A program made the translations under genes and the position numbers. Positions 36,284 to 46,811 of a stretch of DNA of 64,000 nt are shown here, in pieces. Position 1 is the first letter of the stretch. Every line of letters starts with the position of its first letter. The notes beneath the pieces are model-generated. The model had not been told where the DNA came from. It searched no databases and saw only the letters and a program-made list of their open reading frames with translations. The DNA comes from Fagopyrum homotropicum. Lineage: Eukaryota; Streptophyta; Magnoliopsida; Caryophyllales; Polygonaceae. The stretch is taken from positions 29,881,501 to 29,945,500 of the forward strand of contig BSWB01000004.1 of assembly GCA_033239125.1 (NCBI GenBank). The letters run 5' to 3'.

Positions 36284-38495
36284 AACATAATCTCGTTATC
36301 TCGACTCGGTCTATAACCGCAGGAACTCAACCGCCTGTTATAAAAGGCAAGTGGATCAATAATATATTCTAGTTAATTAGAAGTCTCTGACTTCTAAGAT
36401 ATTTAACTCTATCATCAGCTAAATTACCAAAATACCCTTATACGGATAAATGACTGTTTACCCCTGGTCCCGAAACTTTATAAAATTCCATAACAAAGTT
36501 CCAAACTATTCTTTGGAACTCAAAACCACACTCAAACTCTCAAAGTAAAGTTTGCTAAAGATTTAGAAGAGTGAACTACATTCTTGACTTTCATAAAAAG
36601 TCGTCAAGGTCCGACTTTGGCTTAAGATATGAGAACCGAATAAAAATATAAAAAGTCTAACAAAAATCTCTAAATCTTGTATGCTATGCACTCTATCCAT
36701 AGTATCCAGAATTTCCCAAAAATACATAATAATCACTTCTACACAAATTCCCAAAGTCAGTTCCTAAACCAGAAATTCAGACTTAGCCAAAAACTGAGTA
36801 TTTCTTAACTGCTCAGCCAGTCCACTTTGGACCTTCATAGATCTAAATCCAACCGTTGGATCAACTCCAACTTTTGATACACCACACTATGCATGACACT
36901 CTATAACATATAAAAAAACTGAACGGTGGATTATGTTTCTAAGGTATCCAAACTTAAGCTCAAACATGACTGCACAACCCTGAAAAATCCAGCACTTAAC
37001 AATTTCAGCAACATCTAGAAAACTGTTTAAGGTCTCAACTTTAAAAATTCATAACTCCTAAACCACTAGCTGGATTCATCCCAAATTTTAATATGTTCCA
37101 ACACAATATGCCAACTATATCATATCCAAAATTCAAGTCAAACAGAGATCAAACTCTTATTCAAAACTATGTCTCAAAACAGCATCACATGTTGTTTTTC
37201 CCAACACTCAGCATAGTTATAAAAACTGTGTGAGGAGTCAACTTTGAGACACCATAACTCTCAAACCGTAGCATGGATTCCTCTAAAATTTTATTATGAC
37301 CTACTATACTATATCAACTATAACGTGTCAGAAAATCAAGTCAAACAGAAGTCAATCACCCCTCCAAATTTATTCCACAAAACTGCATCTCGAGCAAATT
37401 TCCTCAAACTCAGCATGAAAACTCGGAAATAGCATGACTCTGTACCAGCTCCTCTATGGCTGTTCTGGGTAGATTTAGGAGACATAAAAGGGCACTCATT
37501 AGGCATGAATCACCTGGGCAGAAAAGCAAGGAAGAGAAAGACATCAACCTTACCCAACTTCAAAACTCGTGGAGAAGGAAGGAGACTGCACAAGACCACT
37601 GTACAGCTTGTTGTTTCACATAAGAGAGGAGACACGAACCATGGTATTCCAGGACTGCGTGCACTAGAAGGGAAGAGTTTGACCACTGTCTTCCAGAGGC
37701 GCACCTACGGTCGGGATGGGCGCGACTGCTGTCTTCTGGTTCGTGTTGTGCGACAGTAGAGGAGGAGAAGAAGTGAGGGTTGTGGTATAGGGTTGCGAAG
37801 GACAAAAGGCGTGAGTGGTGATTGTACAAAGAGGGAGAGGAGCAGATGACCTGCATGAGTGAGAGAGACCAAGAGGGAGAGTTGTTGCTTGTAGGAGTAT
37901 CTTCACTAGAGGGCTGTGTAACTGTCGTTGAAGGCAGAAGGGCGTGACACAGTCTTGGATCCGGAGGCAAGCCGCTCGGCGTGGGTTCCGTCTGAAGGTA
38001 GAAGGGAGTACAGGAGGGCGTTGCTGTTCGGTCGAAGATGACTGCGGCTCACCGGCGTGGAGGCGAAGGCGGAGGGGAGCGGCTGCTGCGCGATGAGGAG
38101 AGACGTGAAGAGAGAAGCGGCCTAGGGCAAGGAGACGCATGAAAATGAGATGGGGATAGGAAACATAACTGCCCAGCGGGCTTACTCGAAAACGGGCCCG
38201 GATGGTAAGGTTCATGGCTGAAAATGGGCTTGTCAAACTCATGTCCTGACTTTGTCAAAAGTAGTCATGACTTCGTATGGATCTCGTCATGACTTCGTCA
38301 AAACTCGTCAAAAGACTTAGATATATATATAACTAGGGTTTGGTGTATTTTTCATTATTTTATGTGGTTATAATACTTACATAAAATGATAAAAATAATT
38401 CTAGTCATAAAGTTAGGTATCTTAAAAAGGTCAACGGTCTCTAAAACTCGGTTCGGCTTGGAAATAAATCGAAAGTAAATTTTTCGGTTATTACA
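36192..38495 (-). repeat. Partial 3' LTR of old element F
   Basis: Starts in mid-LTR at the junction with E gag and runs to GGTTATTACA at 38495. The purine tract and palindrome of an internal region follow. About 0.7 kb of the LTR end is missing compared with B. The conserved hairpin is at 36256-36274 and one U3 inverted repeat at about 38353-38390. Two diverged tandem units of about 200 bp (about 37020-37216 and 37222-37400) correspond to a block present once in the A and B LTRs. It is too different from 29103-31754 to be the partner LTR of E. Confidence 0.78.
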
Positions 38496-41400
38496 TCAGT
38501 ACCCCCTAAAAATAAGTTTCGTCCCGAAACTTAGGGTTAGATAATCATGATTGGCCTTTAAGGCACCAGTCGGGGGTATCAAATCACTACACAAAAGCCT
38601 CATCGATTCCACATCTAAGTACTCAGACACCAAAGGTCATCAATATAACACACAAGACTAAACACTCAAGCATGAAATAAACAAGTAGTCAAACAATAGT
38701 ACACACATGCAGGTTCAAGCCCTAACTAGTTGTTTTCAAGGTTACCACTATCTTTGTATAGATCTCTGAAAGGTTACGATATCTCATACTATCCACAATA
38801 TCTCAAGTAGCCTCGTCGGCTTTTCATAAAACCCATTTCTCCGAAAATCTTTTCATGTACATACATCATAAGCGCTTGCTACCACGTTCTAGATTGGTTA
38901 TCGAATATCTCACCGGTATCATTCGGCCAAACTGTCCGATCCTCTATTCTGAGGACCTAACTTGTGTCTAGTAGGTATTCCTTCTAACTAAATATGTTGA
39001 CCAATGGGGTTGTTCTCCTCAATAGGGTGAGGAATAGTAGTCCTTCACTCACTTTCAACTCCGCTTGTAAGGTCTCACAAGATTGTCTTACCTAGCTCGC
39101 CTCTAAATCTTTTGATGACCTTCCTGAGGTAATTTATTCCAATTATTTTCTTTCTTATCTTCTGAAGGTTCCGGGTATCCGATCTAGGATATCCCCCCTT
39201 ATACATCTCCCGGTACTTTACTAAGTGTTTAAGGCTAGTTGTATCATAACTCACTTGGTCTTATGTCATAATATGACTCCGTCATATGGTTCCTCCATTA
39301 AAGAACCGTCATCTGCTCATTTTTTTTTGTCTTAAACTGGATATAACTTAACAACCAAAACCCGGTGGTCAATCTTTGTATTCTATCGAATTCATCATAT
39401 CATTTTATAGATCTCTAGTTCCACTCAAGCTTCTTACGCAGTATCGAAATCTTAGGTGATATAGAATGTATTCGCGATGACAACACTAGGCACAAGGTAA
39501 TCTTACCTCACCATCATTTGATCATAATTTCTCGATAACTGTGAAGACACCATCAACATTCTACTCTTATATCCCTCACGTCTATCAGATCGATAATATT
39601 TCTCTGACATGCAACACAACTCGGATCTGTTCTGGTATAAAATTCTTCTTATACTCTACTCTTGAGATTATGTTTTCTATATGTACGAGTTCTGGTCTGT
39701 AAGTACACTCCCGTAGCTTCCTTTTTCATTCCATCAAGAAACTCATTCTAAAGTACCCTGCTAGGTATTAAGTTCCCAATTTACTTGTCTGCCGACATGT
39801 GACGAGGTCGGCATGCTTCACTTGTATCTATAATGGGGTACCACTCTCTTTCTATACTTCTATGTGCACATACTTTTTCATCTATCTAGATGGTGATACA
39901 GTTCCTCTACAAAATTTCCTGTCACTCCAAATAGCCTATTTCACGTTCTCTCTAAACGAAATGCATTTTACAAATTATCACCGTCTTACACTCGACACGT
40001 CATTTTCTGTACTCTCGAATTTCTTGTTATGTGGGTTAGGACCCATCACGCGTCCGCTGTGTTACTTTGATAATTATGTTGTCACCCGTTAACCATAAGG
40101 ACATTTTCCTTGAGTCTAAAATGATTGACCCCAAAACTCTTCCTCCCGATTCTACCACAAGTCCTATACGGATGAAGTATCAAGAACTTTCCTTACTTGC
40201 TTAAAGGATATAAGATAACGGTTAGAAGACAACCTCTCCCGTTCACTTTTTGAATTCTTCTAACACGGATGCAAACTCTTTAAATCGACCGGAGTTTGAT
40301 CTGAACCAGCCATTACGAAATCTCTAACATGGTTCTCTTTATACCTTAGTTCATCCAAGAAGGTTGTCGTTGCTTATAAGTGGAAATCCTCCAAGGCATC
40401 GGTAAAGCTACCTCGAAAATCCACATTCACAAATATCTCTTCTTAACGGCACATAAATCATCAATACCAGCAACATTTGCACATCCTCCATGGATATTGG
40501 TTAGTCTATAGTGGACTTACCTCGATATCTCGTACTCGCTCTTCTCGTACCTCTATTGGCATAAAATTTCTGGTAAGTAACAACTACTCGGTTAATCCTT
40601 TTCCCCTTCTTTAGTTTGTTCTATCTTCCCCACTTCCTTCCCCTTAGGGCCAACTCTCTTTCTCGAGTCCCCTAGGTCATTCTCACATGCTCCTTCCTTA
40701 CCGTTGTTTATACTATCGCTTTGTTGAACTCCATTGACTCTAGTACCGGCCCTTTACTCTTTTTAATATTGGCGTCGTGATTCCTTTCAACTTCTTATAC
40801 CTTTGACGAGGTCAAAACTTCTCTACACTTGTGAGGTCTATCTTCGCTCTTACACTCAATTGCAGGTCTTCATTCCTTGCACCTCTTAGTCACAAGGGTT
40901 TCTTCCGTAAATATCGGAAGAGAATCGTCGTTCTCCCTTGTATGGAATGCTACGCACATTCTGTCTTGACTGACATAGACTCTAATCAAAAGTGTATACT
41001 TCTTACTCCTCTAGTTCTTCTTGTACCAGCCATCGGTACTAGCTGTGACATGTACCTTTTTCCTAGCCAATAGGTAGTAAATCACTCACACAGTTTCCTT
41101 GGTCTCAAATGACATAAGGGGGTTATTCCGGGCCGTATCGTCTTTCTTCTTAAGTTCTTAATTAGGGTTCTTGGCTCGAACTCACTCCATGTTATTATTA
41201 AGGGTACTAGCACGCGTATCAATTTAGCTTCACATCTGTCGTCGTAGATCTCTTGGAGGGTCCTCCAAATATCTATGACATTCTTTCATAAGTCTATGGT
41301 TATCCTCCTTATCTGCTAACCAGTGACCACTAGTTGACCCGCACGTGTTATGTCTCAGTTATTACCAACTAGTTGGTAGTTGACCTTCAATAAGACCACG

Positions 41401-42619
41401 GACTTATTGTTCTTCTATCTCTTTCGAAGTTTGATACAGTTGGTGAAATCTATTTCCTCCAGCTTCTTTGTTAAAACTCTTTAGCTCCTTCCACAATCTA
41501 CACCTCTCTGGTTCTCTTATGAGATCACTATACTCTTGTGAGTCCAATCATAGCCTTTATATCTCGTCAATGAGTTTATCAAGTCTTCATGAATCTTCTT
41601 ACGTTGTCCATCGTTTGCTTGCAGTTCTCCGATATGACCGTCAATGTTGGTAACTCAACTTTTAGGTGAATGATAAGTTATTGGGGACTCTCTCTAGTCC
41701 AACAAAATTACTTTTCCACATTGTTCCCCTTGATTGGTGTTGTTTGATCCTGCTACCTTTATAGACATTCGTTGTCTCAGTTTTAGACTTCTAGTTTCTT
41801 TGATACTTATGTCGAAGTTTCATTCAAAATTCTCATATCCTTGAAGGACTCCACATGCTTCCATGGTTACATAATTTATTTCTCGTCATTAGACTCACTC
41901 TCTATCTTTGTACCTTTTAATTTCTCACAACTGGGTCAACACTCTATCTTCTTTGTACTCTCATGCCCATGCTTGTTTACGGCGGCGTCCGCCTTGATTG
42001 TAACGTCCTTTACTCCGAAATTCTTGGTTGTACTCCGTTCTATATGATTCTTGTTTTTCCATTATTATCTCCATTCTACGCTCTTGTCGTCTCTTACATA
42101 GTTCTTCTAATTCATCTCTCGGCTTCATACGACAAAGTCCCTTGCACGACTTCCAATTCCTACTATGTGAGCTGACTCGGGATTTTCTTTCTCATCGGAT
42201 TGTACTTGTGGTGAAGATTATCTCAACATCTTTACTTCCTTGCCCACCCGTTCACCGGATGATTTATAGGGTCGCCAGGACGCCCACCAGAGTATAATAC
42301 TCAATCCTAGGTTTGAATCCATTGTCTCGTGTTGAAAATTCTTCAAATCCGCTATGGATTTATCATGAGGCGATAATCGCTTCATGATATCATATATAAA
42401 GGATCTAAAGTATCCTTTAGGATACTAACGTGCTACACATATACATATATATAATCATACCTTAAAACATATCGATATAACTATAAATACTAACATCTCA
42501 TTCCAAATTGCAGAGATCCACGGAGAACGATGGTGGTCCGACGTACTACTAACCCAACAACCCGACTATGCACTTGTGTAAAAACATAAATCCGTTTTGA
42601 AAATCTTAGACCCCTTTTG
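38496..42619 (-). pseudogene. Decayed internal region of old element F
   Basis: Begins with the purine tract and palindrome (AAGTTTCGTCCCGAAACTT, 38514-38532). A chromodomain-end block (GTAGCCTCGTCGGCT, matching the B coding strand complement) lies near 38815. The gag leader is recognisable near 42505-42600 by its match to the B leader. Length and end points fit a whole Tekay-type internal region, but coding sequence between is too decayed for me to place RT or integrase. Plus-strand open frames here (for example 39799-40092, 41841-42297) are not supported as genes. The leader is cut at 42619 by the G LTR. Confidence 0.68.
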
Positions 42620-44804
42620 TGTAACGCCACAAATTTTAGGCGCGTTTGCGATATTTACTTTTCCGGCTTTCATCGATATTTTTTTTTAGCTTAAATATTT
42701 CTACAAGTATTTTTACGTCGTGAATTAAAATTTCCGAGTATTTTCGATCGAGTTACCGTCTTGCCTTTTTATTTTTATTTTATCTTTTTCTTCTTTTGCT
42801 TTTCCTGCCTGACGTCAGTTGCGTGTTGTCCTGGCTGACAACTCCCGCCCAGTGATGACCTCGACCCCTCGTTCACCTCCTCACGCAGCAAATTCTATCT
42901 CTCCCTTTTGCTTCTCAGTCTCCTCTCTTCCTCTCTGTTTCTGCACAACTCCATCCTTGCCTCACCTCTCTATCTCACCTAAGTCGAAACGGCCATCTCC
43001 CCTGCTCCTCATTCCTCCCCGGATTTGCTCTCGAGCCTCCCTGCAACACCAACATATCTTTGTTTCATCTCCTTCCCCTTCCTTTAATTTCACTCAACCT
43101 ATCACCATCTGGACTTCCCTGCTCCTTCCGCACCAACAGATCTCACCACCACCGAGCTCCTCTACTCACGAGCCTACAGGCTGCATCCGCTTCGACCTCG
43201 ACCTCCGTCAATAGCCTACCTCTCCTGCACCAGGAAACAGCAATCAAAGGGAGATATGTTGCCCTGTTGAAGCCGGAGGAAGCAGTGGCCTCCCCTTCCG
43301 CCCAATCGGACCGGAGAACCCTGCCCTCGCCCGACACCGGAGAGCTCTACCCCGCCTTGAGCCACCGGAGTCTCCAGTGTAGCGCTCCGCCTCCTTCTCC
43401 TCTCCTTATTTCATTCTTCTACTGAGCTCTGTCAAGCCCATCGGAGCAGCCTTCGCCTCGTCGGGAAGCAACCACCGCTGGGCCACCAGAGAAGCTCTTC
43501 CCCGCCTGACTTGGCTCTGCCTGCACCTCAGTGGATCCGCCTGCTGAGTTGCTTGCCGCCGCCTGCTTCTCTTTTTGTTTCCAAGCGGTGTGTGAATCGA
43601 GCGAGGAAGAAGCCCTTTAGGGTATTTGAAATCGGCCCCCCCTTTGTTTGGCTAAATTGCAAGATCTAACCTATATTTTGTATTTGCAATTTGGACCCTA
43701 ATTTCTAGTATTTGCAGTATTGCCCTCTGTTAAAATAATGACAGAAAATAGCCCATTATTTTAATTACAGAATATATCCCAAGTTTATGGAACTTCTTGA
43801 TTTGCCCCGAAAAATGCATTTGCGGTTTTTAACCTTGGTTTGAAATATGAGTTTCATCCTATATTCATATATATTTTATATATATACACATTATAGTATA
43901 CCAAATTTAGCGTATTATAGCTAAATTTGTTTAATTTTGGTGTTAGGTTCGGAAGCGTCCCGATAAAGGCCTAACGAGTCCAAAGTCGACATCTATTGAT
44001 CGGCTTCCGTCTTTCGACGTCATGTGAGTTGCCCTTCTATTTTCCGCGATCTAGTAATGTTTAGCATTAGAATCATGCTAGGTTGAATAATCTAGTATAA
44101 CTTAGAGTGAATACCAAGTAGTGGTTATGGACATAAGTGAGTTTTGTGGATTGTGAAATGTTGTAAGGCTTGAGGAGTTGATATTATATTGTGAGGTTGT
44201 TTATGGCTTTAAATTGTAGGTTGAGCTTGGGAGAAATTAGGAGTTGAGGTTGTTTGATTGTTGAGGTTGTGGACTAGAACGAGAGTATCCTAGTGGTGTT
44301 ATGAGTTATGATCTTGCGAGATCTGAGGGTTTAGAAGTCTTAGGACTTCTAGCTTCTATTGAGTGTGATGTGAGCATGAGGGATTCTAGGATGTTGTCCT
44401 AGAATTGAGAGTCAAATGATCTTCGTAGATCATTTGTATAGAAGTTTAAGACTTCTATTATGAGTGGGTTGTTGTTGATATAGTTATCTTCTTGTGAGCA
44501 GGTTATGGACTTCCTCCCTAAGGAAGCGAGAGTGTTGTGAGTTGAGTGTGGTGATGAGGTAAGTCTCCGGACTTACTTAGCTCGTATTCTATGTTTTAGA
44601 TTCGATGCGTGTTTGGTGGTGTGTGTTTTATCGCTTTCATTATAACTTATAAAACCGGAATTAGGATTACCGACCTTTATATATTATTTGGCCCAAGTGT
44701 ATGATAACGGGCGGTGACAACTTGTCTAGCTCTTGCGTAGAGTTAGGAGGTTCTTGGCGACTAGCCCGTGTGGTTAGACGGTCGGAGGCATCCACCGTTC
44801 CATG
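42620..44804 (+). repeat. LTR of element G (plus strand), inserted in the F leader and itself interrupted by element H
   Basis: Starts TGTAACGCCACAAATTTTA, like the D LTR read on the minus strand. Homologous blocks run through the whole stretch, including CAAATTTAGCGTATTATAGC near 43900. A pyrimidine-rich segment (42850-43440) matches the leader-like part of the related LTRs. The conserved hairpin is at 44560-44577 and the TAACGGGCGGTGACA box near 44706. The LTR stops at CCATG, where the H LTR starts; its remainder should lie beyond the right edge. Confidence 0.8.
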
Positions 44805-46572
44805 TGTTAGCATGAAATATTGTGATATTTTAGGCACGTTTTCTAAACGTATTTGATTCATATTGATAGTCTTTGATTGAACTTTGTGCATATGTGAGCT
44901 AGTATTACCTATATTGTCAATATGGATGTCTACACTAGTTCTATGTTGATTATAGGTGATTTGGAGCTATTTCCGAACGGAATCGAGCAAAGGAGAATCG
45001 TGTTGATATGTCCATGGATTGAGGACATTCTTTGGAAGCAAATTGGAGTTTTAGCTTGAGGAATGCACGAGTTTAGGGAAGAATCACATTCTTGCCCTAA
45101 ACCACGCTCTAAATTACGACCGTATTACGTTCCACGTTCAATTCCACGACCGTGGATTTAGAGTCAGAAATTCATGTTCATTCCAGAGGATTACACGGCC
45201 GTGGAACATATGGTGCAAACCATATTTGTTTCCACGCTCTAAATTACGGTCGTGGAACACTTCCACGACCGTGATCTTGGCAAATCTTTTCGCCACACTT
45301 TGAAGCCACGATCTTTTAAAGATTGGGCCGGGCCGACATTTTGCCCTGCACTATAAAAAGACGGACGAAGCAAGATTCACTTGGACTCGCTTACTCTCGC
45401 TTAGCCTCGCTTACCCTCATTCATCATCGTTTACACACGCTTACACTTCGCTTAGCTTGCTTGGAATCATTGACATCTCTTTGGGAGATCGAAGTTCGTG
45501 TTTGGCAATTCCTCTAATCTCGCACTTTTGGTGGAGATTGCTGTTGAGATCTCCGGATTGGCGGAAGATCGAAGTTCTTGGAAGATTTTGCAAGGAGATC
45601 TCTCTTCTTGTTTAGGTTTGATTTGGAAAACGGATTGACATCCCGTTTTCTCTTCTTTCCTAAGGTGGTGATTGTTTGTTTTACTTTGAATCTTTTGACA
45701 TTACTTGTTCTCTTTGTGACTTTGAGATTGGATTGAAGATTATTGAAAGTTCTTGAAAGTTTTCATCTTTTTATCTTTTGATTCTTGAATTGATATCAAC
45801 ATGACTGTTATTGGCTAAAAACCCTTAAAAATTCTAAGGTGAAGGGTTGATAGTTGTGGCTTAGATGATGATAGATCGATCGCAAACAGATTAGACCCTG
45901 AGAGTTAGAGAGACTCGCCAACAACCCTAAATTACGGTCTGTTCTTGAGTCCACGGCCGTGGAACCTCAAGAACTAACCGTGATTTCCCTTAAGTCTACG
46001 AATCTGCTTTTACTTTAATCTAAAGTTAAAGATTTGCTTTAGCTTAGTTTAGACTTGTCTTTTCTAGGTGGTAGTGAAGCCTCAACAACCTCTACCTCGA
46101 TTGTGAGTGTCACAACCTCAATCGGTTAAGTTAGTCTTGATCCTTGGGTTATAAGTTTGGGTATTTGACACTAATTCTCGTCTCTAGAATCCTTCTATAT
46201 TGAGCCTCAACAACCTGTATAGAGAGTGCCTTGTAGGTGAGTTATATAAGGTTTTTGGAACTTCACCGTACGATTACCTTACATTAGTATACCTTTGTAT
46301 ATCTCAACTCTATCTTTACATCATTAAGTATATCTTGAATCGATTGCCACAGCTGGATACCTGGATCTTTAGGATTTTTGTTTTCCCAATAATTCGAAAA
46401 GTCTTACATTTACTTGCTTGATAACCTACAACTGGATTTAACCCCCCAAATCCCTGTGTTCGATACTCTGGAATTCTTGCTTAACTATATCGATCCGTAC
46501 ACTGCGGGTTCGCTGCTTGATTCTAGTTTTATAAATTTAAAACTTATTTGCACACACCTCTAGGGGCGAACA
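44805..46572 (+). repeat. 5' LTR of element H (1768 bp)
   Basis: Starts TGTTAGCATG, ends GGGGCGAACA, with TGTT/AACA as terminal inverted repeat. The boundaries are confirmed by the inverted copy 49235-50992. A cluster of palindromes of the CCACGGCCGTGG / CCACGACCGTGG type lies at 45105-45275, a TATA box CTATAAAAAG at 45351-45360, an imperfect ten-base CGCTTA repeat array at about 45384-45462, and one more palindrome at 45950-45963. It exceeds the I LTR by ten bases, about one unit of the CGCTTA array. Confidence 0.92.
45351..45360 (+). promoter_or_regulatory. TATA box of the Athila LTR promoter
   Basis: CTATAAAAAG in the context TTTTGCCCTGCA-CTATAAAAAG. A very similar context, TTTTGCCTGCGA-CTATATAAG, precedes the third ORF at about 61333. 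The palindrome cluster ends about 75 bp upstream, and the CGCTTA array begins about 25 bp downstream, near the expected transcript start. Confidence 0.75.
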
Positions 46573-46578
46573 AGTTTT

Positions 46579-46733
46579 TGGCGCCGTTGCCGGGGATTGT
46601 TCTTGCTTTTTATATTAAATTTTCTGCTTGAGTGTTCTTGCAGGTTTGTGTTCTTTAGGTACATACGAAGTTCTCGTTCCGGCAACGGAACAGAATTTCG
46701 CCAAAGAACAAGTTTTTGGCGCCGTTGCCGGGG
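46579..46733 (+). other. Primer binding site (tRNA-Asp type), present twice
   Basis: TGGCGCCGTTGCCGGGG at 46579-46595, six bases after the LTR, is a 17-base complement of the 3' end of plant tRNA-Asp(GTC). The same 17 bases, with the same upstream AACAAGTTTT, recur at 46717-46733. An inverted piece CCGGCAACGG near 46680 lies between them and could pair with either copy. The proximal copy is expected to be used; the second is unusual. Confidence 0.85.
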
Positions 46734-46811
46734 ATTTGGTCTAGGCCGAATCCGGTAGCCGGTTGTCAAGCTTGGGAGCTTGCTCTCGTTATTTGATATC
46801 TCTTTGAGTGC

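Noticed and set aside
36192..38495. F LTR as the 5' LTR of element E
   Set aside because: It differs strongly from the E 3' LTR and is followed by a purine tract and palindrome of another internal region, not by flanking DNA.
39799..42297. Several plus-strand open frames of 60-97 codons
   Set aside because: They are antisense to the decayed gag-pol of F and have no conserved features.
42819..43425. Ser/Pro-rich open frames resembling a secreted plant protein
   Set aside because: Inside the G LTR, matching pyrimidine-rich LTR leader sequence of C and D; no domain recognised.
45105..45280. Repeated palindromes as a CRISPR array
   Set aside because: Spacing is irregular, copies are few and degenerate, and the setting is a plant retrotransposon.
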